Positions 24,695 through 36,434 of a stretch of 64,000 nt of DNA are shown here, in pieces. The stretch is taken from contig OY540809.1 of the NCBI GenBank assembly GCA_961205875.1, positions 9,808,267 through 9,872,266 on the forward strand. Direction: 5' to 3'. Source of the stretch: Sialis fuliginosa (Eukaryota > Arthropoda > Insecta > Megaloptera > Sialidae). Under the pieces are notes generated by a model that made no database searches, was not told the origin of the DNA, and saw only the letters and a program-made list of their open reading frames with translations. The number at the start of each line of letters is the position of its first letter. Positions within the stretch are counted from its first letter, which is position 1. Position numbers and translations under genes: made by a program.

Positions 24695-25130
24695 TATATA
24701 GCTTTTATATAACGAACTGTTTCTATATTAATTAAAACCCTCTGTCTGAACATTAGAAATCAGATTTGATTTGTGAGCGACTTCGAACCCGCTAAATGTA
24801 TTGTTACGTAGTGAAGCTGTATGTTTTAAACATTTAATTTATAAATGATTCAGATACAATATGTACGAGACACATCTCGCTCATTAGGTATTCCTATGGT
24901 AATGTATGCGTTCACCCCAACGTTTGTGTTTACAAAATTATTATTAAATTAGTTAGGTGTACGGTTCCTGAAAACTATATTATTAAAAAGACTAGCATAT
25001 AATTAAACTTCAAGTAAGATTTCTTAATTATATTGATTCAAATTAATTAGGTTATAATTTAAAGTCAAGCAGTTTTAATTTTGGTATCTACAATTAACTA
25101 TTAAATAGTAATAAAATAGAAACAGTGATG

Positions 25131-25310
25131 TCTGGTATTATAAAGGAGCTAACAAATTTGCTAGCTAGCAAGTAATTTCAAATGGGGTATTAATTCTGTA
25201 CAAAATAATTTTCATAGTATCACCACTGTTTTAATACCGTTGATGTTTACATACCACGCGTGCGCGAAAACTGTCAACACTTCATGAAACTTAAAGAGAA
25301 CTGTCAGATA
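25131..25310. mobile_element. MITE-4 copy, decayed
   Basis: GATGTCTGGTATTATAAAGG and CTAACAAATTTGCTAG match the end of the copy at 41396, and ACGCGTGCGCGAAAACTGTC matches its interior. The far side is interrupted or cut by the FB-1 insertion at 25311. Confidence 0.65.
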
Positions 25311-25523
25311 GGGATCTTGACTTCTGGGTGTAAGCCGCGTCGATTTGGTCGAATTATTCCAACGTTTCATCATACATTGCAGTGGACATCTTCAGGTCTG
25401 TTCTAAAAGTGAAGAAAAGCTCTGAAGATGTCCACTGCAATGTGAGACCGAAACGTTGGCCGATAACACGACCAAATCGACGCGGCATATATTCAGAAGC
25501 CCAGATCCATACAAGACTTGTAT
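25311..25523 (+). mobile_element. FB-1 foldback, copy with exact 12-bp duplication
   Basis: Inverted arms GATCTTGACTTCTGGGTGTA and the reverse complement of a close variant flank a short spacer near 25400-25420. The tail CATACAAGACTTGT follows. AACTGTCAGATA is present on both sides (25299-25310, 25524-25535). CTGAAGATGTCCACTGCAAT and CCGAAACGTTGG give the hammerhead-like layout. A 12-14-bp duplication of variable sequence is expected for target-primed retroelement insertion, not for most DNA transposons. Confidence 0.8.
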
Positions 25524-26289
25524 AACTGTCAGATATGTAGGTATATATGTTTGAAACTTCTTTTGGTAGCTCATTTATAATTATGGATATGAAATATTTA
25601 AAAAAATATACAAAAAATACAGATCGTTTTAAAAAGGGGTGATTCAAGAATTCAGGAGGGAGTATTCTGACTCATAACCCCCCATGAGTGCGCCACTGTA
25701 CTTGCCATTTAAAGTTAATAGATTTAAAAAAATAGGTTAATGCTCTATAAAAACCAAAGTTCTCTCTATCAAATTCAAACTATAAACTTAGACCCATATA
25801 AAGTATATTAAAATGAAAAATAGCACAAGCAATTACAACAGTAACAAAACAGACATCTCCAGGGTTAAGGAAGAACAAAAACAATCGCAATGCGGAGACC
25901 ACCACTGGCTCACTTGATGTGGACATTATTTACAAACCAAGCCAAGCCGTCTTTGCATGTGAAGTAGGAAACGCTACAGATATTTACGTTATAGAGATAT
26001 AAGCACACTGCTTGTGCTTGCGAGCCACTTGATCTAGAGTTCCGTGATACATGTTACTAGATATTTTAAACTGGTGGTGTGGTTCAGATACTGAATTGCT
26101 TCATTGTCTTTGATTTGATATTGATTAATTTCGGTATTATCAGGGTTTGAGGTTATTTTGACATCTTTGTTGGTTCTTCAGCTGATACAATATACATATT
26201 TTGTTTCTTTGCAATATCGAAGCTTTGAAACTTTGTGATCATTTTAGAATGAGACAAAAAAATGTTCTCCGATTTCAAAATTTTAAATT

Positions 26290-26480
26290 GATATTTCCGT
26301 TTCATGACAAGACAAACACTTTTCGTTCCGTGTCTGTCTGTCCAACTGTGTGTCTATCTCCTGAATCCTTGTCACATGCATAACACATGAACCACTGAAC
26401 CAATATTAATGAAATTTGCTTGGATGGTTGGGTCTAGCTTGAGGACGATCTCATTTCAAAATCATCTAAATCGTGTGTAA
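26290..26480 (+). repeat. Retroposon-like tail with CTGTCTGTCC run
   Basis: CGTTCCGTGTCTGTCTGTCC, then ACTGAACCAATATTAATGAA and ATTTGCTTGGATGG, has the shape of arthropod retroposon 3' segments. No second copy was aligned in the window. Confidence 0.4.
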
Positions 26481-27033
26481 GGGGGAGGGGTGAGATCCCA
26501 AAATATTAATTTTTTCAAGATATCACAAGAACGACACATTTTATAGAATCTTTTTTCTTAACCAATGCTAGGCAATTTATCTGAACAGTTTATCAGCTTT
26601 TATTTAAATAGTTCAATAATTAACTACCTTTGGTGAGTTTAGCACGAAGAAGCACTGCGCATTTACATGGCAGATGTTTTTTTTAACCTGATCGATGTTT
26701 TAGCACGTATTAATATGACTATGTATTATTATGTAAGTTCAATTTAACCCTTTAGAAGACGATTATGTGTGGGAGGTCGGTGAAATGAATAAGTAGAATA
26801 ATTTTCTAAAACATAAAATAATAATTATTTGAGTGCTATTTCGGACTCCTTTTTTCCTTCATACGGGTAGTTAATTAATTTATTATTGGCTGTTTATTAT
26901 CGGGAGAGTCAATATTGAATTTTTTTTTTTTTTTGATAACCCGAGTAACGAGCCTAGGCTCATCTGGGCAAAATAAATAAATATCTATATCTATTGTTTC
27001 TAATTCATTTTTCTTATTTCGCATTCAGGTTTA

Positions 27034-27239
27034 GGGTCGATCCAGACTATCGTTCCGGTCTCGGTCCGGTCTATCGTTCAAGTCAAATATTCAGTATAGT
27101 AATACTGTATCGGAGCGTGATTGGACCGAAACCGGTACGATACCTATACTGCGAATGATTTCATTGTTTATTGTATATTTATATTTGATTGGAGCGAGAC
27201 CGGACTGAGACCAAACCGGGACCGGTCTGGATCAACCCC
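27034..27239. mobile_element. 206-bp inverted-repeat MITE (GGTCCGG-rich)
   Basis: GGGTCGATCCAGAC on the left is matched by GTCTGGATCAACCC on the right, and the arms continue with CGGTCTCGGTCCGGTCT-like sequence inward. Target duplication is unresolved. The CGGTCCGG-rich arms contrast with the AT-rich surroundings. Confidence 0.65.
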
Positions 27240-27489
27240 TTACGGTCTTCAAATATGACTATTATTGATTTCAATTTGTTTGAATTAAGTAATTGAAAAT
27301 TTAAAATAAAAATAGACACAAGTTCTATCCTGCTGACATTATTAAAAACCAGAACCTGTACAAATTGTAAGTTCCATAGAAAACAAATAATTCTTGCAGA
27401 GTACGTTTGAACAGTTGAATAAATATTTTAAGCTCTATAAGAAAGTGAATGTTATACTAAGAAAATTATTAGATGTATAATTAATAAAA

Positions 27490-27775
27490 ACTAGCTGTTA
27501 CTCACGCTTCATCCGCGTGGTAATACAGATTTCTGTTATGATAGTCGATAAAACCGGTTTTGATATAGTTTCGTATCTGCACGATAGATACATATGCCAA
27601 AAAAGTATAACCTATCATGCGTACAAAAGTACACATACCTATTTTTAAAATCTGATCAGTTTTTCGGGATACAATGTAGCCTATGTCTTTCTTCAGGATG
27701 CAAGCTATTTCCTTGCCAAATTTCATCAAGATCGGTTCAGCCGTGAAAAGGTAACAGATAGAGTTGTATGGATTT
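27490..27775 (+). repeat. REP-2 SINE-like repeat, third copy
   Basis: ACTAGCTGTTACTCACGCTT, AAAAGTATAACCTATCATGC and GATACAATGTAGCCTATG align with 18367-18690. The tail is shortened, ending soon after GCCGTGAAAAGGTAAC. Confidence 0.7.
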
Positions 27776-28124
27776 TAGGTTTGAATATGTGTAAGTATGT
27801 TTTTCCAACTAAAACCCCAAACGTACCACTTGCCTATTTTCTATTATCGTATTTCCAAACACATTGGAAAGTACATACTGCAAGCACACACATTAACTAT
27901 ACCACGTGCGAATCAATCTGACCACTTTGTGGAACTTTACTTATTTGCATATAACATTGCGCGGTTACCTGACGCACGCGGCGACTCCGCAGTCTGCAGC
28001 CTTTGAACTGTGACCTTATTAACGAGTCACGCACATTAGTTACATGTACAAACTATCCATTTATACGGAAAATGTGCACACAAACTCAGTAGCGTAAGAA
28101 TTGAATTCTCAAACTGAATGTCGT

Positions 28125-28436
28125 TTTTTTACTTTCTTATACCATGTATATGAAATAAACAATAGTATAAGCAAGTATAGTGAAGCCGATTTTTTTCGAA
28201 ATCCGAATTTTGATTTTGAGTTTCCCAGAATCCATTCTGATTATTTTCGCTATGATGTCTGTGTGTATGTCTGTCTGTAAGCGCTGTAACTCAAGTATGA
28301 CAAATCATAAAAGGGTGAAATTTCATAATTAAGATTAATTTTTGTCTGGGAAGAAAACGTCCTATTTTTGAAAACGATCTTTCAACCGGATACGCATGTT
28401 TACTAATCTTGATTTTTGAATTTTTCGAATTACTTT
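28125..28436 (+). repeat. REP-1 interspersed repeat, copy joined to MITE-1
   Basis: Landmarks: ACTTTCTTATACCATG, GTCTGTGTGTATGTCTGTCT, GTAAGCGCTGTAACTCAAG, GTCTGGGAAGAAAACG, CAACCGGATACGCATG, TTTTTCGAATTACTTTGA. Related copies are at about 39680, 44038 and 59690. The end runs directly into MITE-1 at 28437. Confidence 0.75.
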
Positions 28437-28719
28437 GATAAGTACTACGACACAAAAGATATAAAAGAAAAAATCGTCAAATTTGAAACAATGTAAAGCA
28501 GTTGCTGTGATAATATAATAATCAATAAATAAATTATATTACTAATTAGTTTAAATGTCCACCATTTTGATACCTATGGCCAATAGATATCAAATCGGCC
28601 AGATTGTCATCAAATCACTCTGTAAGACAGTTAAATGTATATAGATTAAATGATTAATATTAATTTAATTAAAAAAATAGTCATTACTGGGGTCATATCC
28701 AAGACTGGTGCCAGTACCT
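28437..28719 (+). mobile_element. MITE-1 copy 5, left half missing
   Basis: Enters the family at TAAGTACTACGACACAAAAG and runs to CTGGTGCCAGTACCT before TA. The left end abuts REP-1 with only a couple of shared bases, suggesting a deletion or recombination junction. Confidence 0.8.
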
Positions 28720-29249
28720 TACTTCAGAAAAGACAGTCCACGTCACGTAGATACTCAATATTTATTTATCTTATTATTTATGATTAACGCTGGCTTACAT
28801 GGCTCACTTAGTCTATGTATGTATACAATGTCTTTGATGCAGAAATGCATCTGACAGTTTGTTATTAGAGTAATTGCATACTTTTTACAGCTATTACATT
28901 TAATTATCGAACGAGTTTTACACATTACATATATATGTACATACTCCACAACAATTTGTTTTTAACATAAAATCTATTTCGAACATATATCCACTGTTGT
29001 AAATTCAATTCTACCGACTGTCGATTTGCAAGATAAAGTTTCGATTTACAATAAAATTATTTTACCGTTCGTGAAAGTATTTTTTTTATAGAAAAATAGA
29101 AATATACTTTTTGTTTTTGTTTTTAGTGATCATTTCTGAAAGCAAAAACAAATACTTTTCGTTCAAAATCACACTTAAACTAAACAAAATTTTTTAATCT
29201 AACAGTTTGAAACTACAAATGGCTCGAAAATAATATTTATACATAGTAT

Positions 29250-29520
29250 AAAACAAAATCCCTCACCGCGTCTGTCTGTCTGTGTACGATTTTCTCAGTA
29301 ACTACTAAACGGATTTTATTCCGGTTATCACTAATAGATAGAGTGTTTCACGAAGAAAGTTTAGGTGTATAATTTGTGTAAATATGAAGTCGGAAAAAAA
29401 CAATTATCGGAGAGATATCTTTGCGTGTGCTGCGTAAATTAATAGTGATAAACGAAAACAATATTTAATAGTTTACAGATTAAATTTACATCCCCGGGTA
29501 ACATAGGGTTTAATGCGTTA
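29250..29520 (+). repeat. REP-4 interspersed repeat, longest copy
   Basis: ACATAGTATAAAACAAAATC, GTCTGTCTGTCTGTGTACG, CAGTAACTACTAAACGGATT, CACTAATAGATAGAGTG and a 3' end CCCCGGGTAACATAGGG. Pieces of the same family lie at 31905-32095, 34785-34885 and 36562-36690. The CCCGGGTAACA...GGG-type ending is common in arthropod interspersed repeats. Confidence 0.7.
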
Positions 29521-29559
29521 GTTCTACTATAAAATTAATCTATGAAAATCACTGTTCGA

Positions 29560-29805
29560 ACTCCTATCTCTATATATGTATGAATATAAAAGTGAGTGTT
29601 CGTTTGTATAAGGCTTATAGACTCGAGAGTTACTGAACCGATTTCAATGCAGTTTTCACCAATAGTTAGACAATTTTTCTGCGCAGTATCGTGGCTATTA
29701 ATATTTTATGAAAATGTACGAATTAACATCAAAAGACTAAAAAAAATCTTTATCAAGTCGTGTTTTGTTTTCGTGATGTCACAAGATACAACTGTCATTT
29801 AGGTA
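29560..29805 (+). repeat. REP-3 interspersed repeat, plus copy
   Basis: CTCTATATATGTATGAATAT, GTTCGTTTGTATAAGGC, GAGTTACTGAACCGATTTCA, AAAGACTAAAAAAAATC, CAAGTCGTGTTTTGTTTTCG and ACTGTCATTTAGG. It lies directly after a REP-4 copy, and a REP-3/REP-4 pair recurs at 31500-32095. Confidence 0.75.
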
Positions 29806-30578
29806 TATAAAAACTGATTTTGTAGATATTAATCCAGATGACACTTGGTCCAAGTTACATATAAATTTTCTAGATACGCTAATGCTTTTTGTGTCTGTGT
29901 TTGTATACTATAGGATGCCACAAATACTGTTCATAAACAAAAAGTGAATGTTGTGTTACTGGTAGTGTAATGGGTATAGAATATCGGATGTACCGTTGAT
30001 TGGGACATTTATCCTGATATATGTATGAGAAAATATCTTACCTAATTGAAAAAAGTGAATTGCGTTATAAAGCTGAAATCGATGTCACGATAAGTAATAT
30101 TTATTAATTGAGTGTCCATATCGGCGATAACAAGTAAATTTCTGCTCTTTTATTTATTATTTTATTGTTTTTTTTTTCTGTTAAATTGTTTGGAATAGGC
30201 AGGAGAAATCAGTACATTGTGTATTATTGGATAAAAATTAAAAAAAAAAGATTATTTTGTATTCCAGTTTTTTTTGAGGGAATAGCTTTTTTAAATAAAT
30301 TACAAAAGTTGTATTTTTTTGTTATTAAATGGAATACTCTTCAAAAAAAATTTATATCTACAATTTTTACGTAACATGCACCATTCTCGATATATTTTTG
30401 AAAAGGGACGATTTTGGGATATCACCTTAACCTGGTTTTGACATTTATATGGAACAATCTATTAGTCAGATCCAACTAACAAACCAAGTTTCGTTAAAAT
30501 CCGTTCAGTAGATCATAATTTATGTGTTATTATGTAAATAGGCAAATACGGAAGGAAAATGGAAATTAAAATCGGAGA

Positions 30579-30718
30579 CAGTAGACGTTTCTTACTGTAT
30601 AAATGTTTATACTGTGAATGGCACTGGCACAATCAATTGTGACTGTAGGGGCTTCCGAGGACTTCACAGTCAGGAAGACACCGTGCCTAACCGGGTTCAA
30701 AGTATAGAACGTCTACTG
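30579..30718. mobile_element. 140-bp CAGTAGACGT-ended MITE
   Basis: Ends CAGTAGACGTTTC and its near inverse GAACGTCTACTG; TA follows the right end only. The interior is GC-richer and carries a GGGTTCAAA block resembling a tRNA B box, but no tRNA fold. Confidence 0.6.
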
Positions 30719-31499
30719 TATCCTTTGAATATGGCGAGGAAGCAAAATAGTATTAAATATAATTGTTAATAAGAAATAACTATACGTAAATCAATAATAC
30801 CATTATAACTAATTATTTTATATAATAACATAAACAAAGTTATAGTATTTGGGAAGTAGTTACATATACAGTATACATATTTCTATATGTTTTGTAATTT
30901 AACTTGTAAATTATTATTATTGTAACTGTACAGTACATTTAACAAGACTGTATTAGCTGTTGCCAAGTAAAAATCTTGTACGCCAAACTATAACAAAAGA
31001 TAGTATATCTATAATTCCTATATGTATGGGATCATGAGTGCTATAAAATGAGTTTGTTTAAGACAAGTGACTATCGTCGTTGTTGTTGCTTTTGATCGCG
31101 TAAAACGAGACGTTATGTACTGCGTTGTTTTGTATTTGTTATGTAAAATCGTTATTCACTTTACATGCATATTAAACGGTTTAGTACATAGTTTGAATTC
31201 TGAATTGCAAATTTGTGGGTAAATATTAGTTTCAAGTATTTACTTTTTTTTAATGAAAGTTTATTTATTCACGGTTTGAGGTTTCTGTAGTGATTTTTGT
31301 TTATACACGTTGATTTATACCGAGTATAAATTTGTTTTACTGTGAAACTACTTCTTACAATTATATATGCTCATTTCGAATTTGATTAAAGATTTAAAGC
31401 AAATAAACTTGGTTAACTATTGCTCTTGAGTTTTGGAAAAAGAAATTTCGTCTCGAAACTAACTGATTTTGTCAATAGTGTTTTGTTTTTAATCTTAAT

Positions 31500-31660
31500 C
31501 TCTATATATAAAATTAATGTTCGTTTGTCTTACAGACTCGGGAATTACTGAATCGATTTAATGCGGTTTTCACATTTTACATTAAAAGACTAAAAAAATC
31601 TTATCAAGTCGTGTTTTGTTTCCATGACGTCACAGCGTATAACTGTCATTTATATAAAAA
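31500..31660 (+). repeat. REP-3 interspersed repeat, shorter copy
   Basis: CTCTATATATAAAATTAATG, GAATTACTGAATCGATTTAA, AAAAGACTAAAAAAATCTTA and TCAAGTCGTGTTTTGTTTCC align with the copies at 14775 and 29560. An internal block of about 50 bp is deleted. Confidence 0.75.
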
Positions 31661-31904
31661 CCACATAATAAATAAAAATAAAGTAGCCATTGATTAAAGA
31701 ATTATATAATTACGGTTTGCGTATTTTATTAATTTAGGTTATATTTTAGAACAAATAGATGATTTTTGACACATGTTAATAATTAAATATTTTGTAATAT
31801 ATTGATTGAAAATTTAAATATAAAACAACATTCCACTTGTTCAGAATTGATTATGATTGTTGCGAACCTATTTTTTATGTTTAAAATAATGGATAGGTTA
31901 GGTT

Positions 31905-32095
31905 TAAGTGTATAATTTGTGGATATTTTCTGTAAATTTCAGTCGGAAAAAACAATTCGCAGTTAACCGAGTGTTGTGAGCATATTGGGCGAGTATGTTG
32001 GGTAAGAATGTTGGGTGGGTATGTTGAATATTTTAGGTCGCTATGATTTTGTGAATATTAACCCAGGCAACACCGGGTTCAATGCGATGAGTTAA
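31905..32095 (+). repeat. REP-4 3' part
   Basis: TTTAAGTGTATAATTTGTGG, AGTCGGAAAAAACAATTCGC, a run of GTTGGGTGGGTATGTTG-like units, and CAGGCAACACCGGGTTCAAT at the end match REP-4. Confidence 0.65.
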
Positions 32096-32355
32096 TAATA
32101 AAAACATGCTAGATTAAATTATAGTAATATTTTTGGTGGTATTATATCCCTCAATCGCAAGGCATGCGATTTAGCAGCCCGATTAAATCTCATGACATGC
32201 TATTATAATACACAACAGAGTGTGTATAGACAAATACGATTGAATCGCTACGATTGGTCGTAGGAACAAACTGCTGCACACGCGATAGCGCGGCTAAATC
32301 ACCAATGTGTATAGCTATGACAATTTACACGAAAGTCGCTAATGTGTAAGGGATC

Positions 32356-32500
32356 TTAAGGCCTTTATACATCACCCAATCTGCAGGGGCAATCTGCAGG
32401 ATCCCTGCACACTACTTACTATAACATTACCCGATTTACTCCCACTCTACCCCCCCTATAAATCGGCCCTTTAGATTGGGTGGTGTATAGAGGCCGTTAA
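32356..32500. mobile_element. TTAA-flanked MITE, copy 1
   Basis: TTAA on both sides (32356-32359 and 32497-32500). The ends GGCCTTTATACATCACCCAA and (read inward) CGGCCTCTATACACCACCCA are inverted repeats. A TTAA duplication is the signature of piggyBac-type transposition. A related copy is at about 47283-47424. Confidence 0.8.
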
Positions 32501-32966
32501 AGTAATTTAATTTTACAGTTTATTTCGAAGCGTCATGGGCATTTCCAAATGTATTAATTATACGTTGATATTTTTGTACTACCACACTTCTAATTCACAC
32601 CTAACGTTCAATTTCTTGCAATTCCTTTTCAAGTAATAGTCTATCTATCCAAACACTTAAGTATATTAAAGTAATTGTTCTGAAGCAAAATGTTATTGAG
32701 AAAAAATAATTGCACAAAAACCATTGCACACTGCAATGTTCATAACGCGAGCCAACAACAAAATACCGTCGAAACCATCTAGAAACATGTTTTGTTTCTT
32801 ATACAAAACTCACAAGAACAAATAAGTTCTGTGCAGGTATTCCGCACAAAATACCCCTTCACACACACACGTGTAACATATATACGTAATATGAATAATC
32901 ATTCGTGTGTGTGTACGTTTATATGTATGTATGCGTTTAACAAGAATGTGATAAACCTCGCTTTAA

Positions 32967-33255
32967 TATAAAAGTGTGTCAGCGGTGGAACATTCCGCGG
33001 ATTCCTACATAGACAAACCACTGGGTGTCCCCTTCCCGTTCTCTTATTCCACGTCAGCACGGCACCCGCGGTGAAAATCCCTGCTCGAGTTTTTCCGCGG
33101 TTTTCTCCGACATAACCGTCCGGAGATTGTCACGTCCTTTCGTGTAATCTAGTTAATTCGGCGCTCCTTGGTTTTCAAATGTCTGCTTGAATCGTGTTGA
33201 TGTGTGTGTGTGCGTATGAGTGTGTGTCGCAGTGAGAGAAAATGCGGAAAATAAG
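32967..33255 (+). promoter_or_regulatory. Candidate TATA promoter and GC-rich leader
   Basis: TATAAAAG at 32967-32974 is followed by about 270 bp of raised GC content (CCGCGGATTCC, GTCCGGAGATTGTCACG). Beyond that, an ATG at 33241 opens MRKIRLIVSSVF and stops after 31 codons; AAG/GTTAAT nearby could be a donor site. A 5' exon of an unidentified plus-strand gene is possible, but no downstream exon was found. Confidence 0.3.
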
Positions 33256-33919
33256 GTTAATTGTTTCAAGTGTTTTTGTATTCAGAAAAGCTGTGGTGAA
33301 ATGGGTACTTTATTTCACTTTAGTTTGTCCTAGATAGTTTTTCATTTAAAAAATATAATTACTTGAAAATTGTTACTTTAGCAATTAAAATATGTAAAAA
33401 CTTTGCAGTTGTTAAAATTCCTTGTGATCAATACAACATTATGAATTTAATGCAGTATATTACGTAAATTAACTTGATTTTCTTAACTTTTGTTCGTTTA
33501 TTACGTCGTTATCGACAAACACTTAAACTGGAAACCATATGTAGATTTACTATCCTGCAAAATATCTAAATACTCTTATATGCTAAAATTTATGTCAAAT
33601 AAGGTACCAATGGAAAATTTAATTGACAATATACTATGGCTATATTTATTCTAATATATCTTATGCCCTTGTATTTTATCCACAGCATCGGAACTTTTTT
33701 TTTAATACAAAAGAGGTGTATAAGATTTTTTTGTAACGTTGAGCTATGTCGTAAACTATTCAAGAAACTAGGCATTTTGACCTTATTTGATATGATCATA
33801 TATGAGTGTTGAATAAATATTATTATTATTGTAATAAAAATTAGTAAATAAACATTTTTTTAAACCACATTTTTCTAAAAATGCAATAAAAAGGAAAATA
33901 TATATTTTTACCAGATATT

Positions 33920-34171
33920 TCAGCTAACGTAACATTTTCAGTCTTAGATTGTTTCAGTCATCCCAATGCTTTCAGGTTCATGTCACTTATAATAAAAGCG
34001 TTGGGTGTTAATAAGAATTACTTTTAATCTTATGTGATTTATGGTTTTTTCAATGGAGAATCCGTAAATGGTAAAAGTTTACTCCCTATTTGATTTTATT
34101 TTTAGTGGCATGAATCTGAGCGTTGTGATGATTGAAACAGTCTAATTTTTAGAAAAGCGTGGTTTAACTGA
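33920..34171. mobile_element. Long imperfect inverted repeat, MITE-like
   Basis: About 80-bp arms: TCAGCTAACG to TTGTTTCAGTCATCCCAATG on the left, and TCAGTTAAACCACGC to CTGTTTCAATCATCACAACG when the right arm is read inward. Arm identity is visibly high but with many changes, so it is old. Confidence 0.65.
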
Positions 34172-34784
34172 AAAATATTTATATTAATTTTATTATTTAT
34201 AAATATTAAAGTGTAATTTTAGTAAGGTTAAGTTTCATTTAAAATATTAATTTGTTAAAACTGATTAATCAATTGTTTAATTAATTTTGGAAATTGATTC
34301 TTGTATTGTCATCGAGGACATTGGGAAGTGGGTGAAAAGTGATTACAAAATTTGATTCAAACTAACTGTTTGACAGATAACAGAAAAATAAAGTTAAGAA
34401 AAATGCAGTAAAAATTTTTGATGCGATTAACATGATCCGAGAACAATATTTTGTTTGTTAACTCTATAACTTTGAGTTCAAACCAATATATAAAACCTCG
34501 TAAAAAACGATACAGATGTTCTTACATATGGGACATTTTTATAATGGTAGTTAGTTTAGTAAATCCGTATCTACGAGCATAATAACTTTTCGTTTTTCGT
34601 ATCACCGAACGAATCATAAAATAAATTGATTTAATAGAACATACAGTACAATTCATATGTACAGATATGGCAATTTAAATTGTGTTTTATTTTGATTTAT
34701 TTTTTGTAAAAAAATGATACATAATCAGAGCTATAAATATTTATGTAATGTTTAAATTGCATATTTAAAACTACATCTATACAT

Positions 34785-34885
34785 AGTATAAAACAAAGCC
34801 CCCCCCCTGTGTCTGTCTGTTTTGTGCACGATTTTCTCAGTAACTACTGAACGGATTTTATTCCGGTTTTCACTAACTGATAGAG
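34785..34885 (+). repeat. REP-4 5' part
   Basis: ACATAGTATAAAACAAAGCC, a run of seven C, GTGTCTGTCTG and CAGTAACTACTGAACGGATT match the copy at 29250; the rest of the family is missing here. Confidence 0.7.
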
Positions 34886-34939
34886 CGTTCATTCGGTTAA
34901 GTTATTACGTTCAAAAAATTCATTTGATACATAATGTGG

Positions 34940-35060
34940 AGAATAATATTATCTATAGTTTATGTCCCATTTATTTTATTCTATATTTTATTAATTTGTC
35001 AGAAATATTACGTATAAGAAAGTCCGTGGCTCTCATGGCAGATATATTTTATAAAAATTT
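34940..35060 (+). repeat. Two-copy dispersed segment
   Basis: CTATAGTTTATGTCCCATT, TTGTCAGAAATATTACGTAT, and GTGGCTCTCATGGCAGATAT recur at about 60060-60205, where an extra 40 bp interrupts the block. Class unknown. Confidence 0.65.
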
Positions 35061-35538
35061 GATCTTTTTTATACAGGAAGATTTTTTGACAGATATTAAA
35101 AATCTACAATGAATTATAAAAAAATGAATATTGTCACAAATTGTCCATGAGTTATATGTCATATAATAAAAGGACTGTTGCAAGCTGCACGTGTACTTAA
35201 GCACTCGTACTAAAAGTGCACTCTAACGTTAACCACCTCCCCACGTCTTTGATATATTCAATAAGAGAAGCACAACTTACACGCCAGCGCTATTTGTAAG
35301 TATGTAAGATTTTGAAAAAGGCAACGACGACATTTACGCGGTTTATATTCTCGGCAATACGTCAAGTACGAATTTTATGCATCTAATTTCGTATGTTGTC
35401 AACGTATGCAGTAACGGCCAGTATGTTGAAGGCAAGACATGTTCAGAGCGGTGACAAAATGATTTATGATAATTTCTACATGAGTGTAGATCAGAGCTCA
35501 ATGAAGAATCGTTATAAGTACCAATTATTACAGACTAA

Positions 35539-35775
35539 CCCTGGGTTGCATAAAAGCAAAATTAACAACGATTAGTTAATCAGTTGTTTTCAAACCATGA
35601 TTAATGTTAATTCTAAACTTATTTTCGATTTGTAAATGTACAATTCACTAAATATGATCATTTTTTATCTTATAAAATTTATCATAACTGTGATTGTTTT
35701 TTAGAATTAACGTAATAATGGTTTTAAAACAACTGATTAACTAATCGTGATTAATTTTTTTTATGCAACACGAGG
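35539..35775. mobile_element. MITE-2 copy 2, 237 bp with TAA duplication
   Basis: Ends CCCTGGGTTGCATAAAAGC and its inverse ATGCAACACGAGG, with TAA on each side (35536-35538, 35776-35778). The inner arms TTAGTTAATCAGTTGTTTTC and GTTTTAAAACAACTGATTAA are inverted. Length is identical to the copy at 16810. Confidence 0.85.
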
Positions 35776-35844
35776 TAAGGCTCACATACGAGCCACTGCC
35801 AATCACTTTTTAGTGGCTGGAAGTGACTGTGCAGTAGGGATGAG

Positions 35845-35985
35845 TTCTGAATTTAGCTTGACCTGAATTTCGGATCGGACTGGAATAGGCTTAATTCTTG
35901 TTTGCAACGTTTGGACCAGGTCAGATTGGACCGGTCCGGACCTTGGTATACATCATACCGGACTGGTTCGAAATTTACGAATAAA
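35845..35985 (+). repeat. GGATCGGAT-type repeat, copy 1
   Basis: GAATTTCGGATCGGACTGG, CTTAATTCTTGTTTGCAACG and TTGGACCGGTCCGGACC. The second copy at 36435-36560 has the same order of blocks. Confidence 0.65.
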
Positions 35986-36167
35986 TAAAAATATTATTTT
36001 CATAAAATAAAACTTTAACTTTTAATAGTTGTTAAATTAATAACAATTCATAATTATTAACACAATTATAATTTATAATGGTCGTGTGAAAAAATAAGGG
36101 CGTCCACTGTTTCTGGGTTAAAACGTGTCCTTCTTTCTTCGAGAGTTCTCCCGGCAGTACCGGAACT

Positions 36168-36426
36168 CAGTGGCGTAGATAGGGGGGTGATTGAGATGAT
36201 CAATCACCCCTTATGAGTTTAGTTAGAGAAAATTTAAAGATTTTTATTTTTAAACTTCCTAAGTATGAACAAAATAGTAGAAATAAATGGGAAAAATTTG
36301 GTAAGTTGAGAGTAAAAAAAAGGTCATTCAATTTTACATTAATAATTTTTTTTCGCATATTTAAAAAAAACCTCAGTTACCACTTATCATATCGCCCCCC
36401 ATCGTAAAAAGCTATCTACGCCACTG
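36168..36426. mobile_element. hAT-type MITE with exact 8-bp duplication
   Basis: Ends CAGTGGCGTAGATAG and CTATCTACGCCACTG are perfect inverted repeats, and CCGGAACT flanks both sides (36160-36167, 36427-36434). The open frame inside (36213-36407) is a by-product of AT-rich filler. Confidence 0.95.
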
Positions 36427-36434
36427 CCGGAACT

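Noticed and set aside
30579..30718. Possible tRNA gene
   Set aside because: There is a GGGTTCAAA box, but no cloverleaf or acceptor stem. The segment lies between inverted MITE ends.
32150..32350. Possible MITE with ATCCCT ends
   Set aside because: The two sides share only a few bases in inverted order and there is no target duplication.
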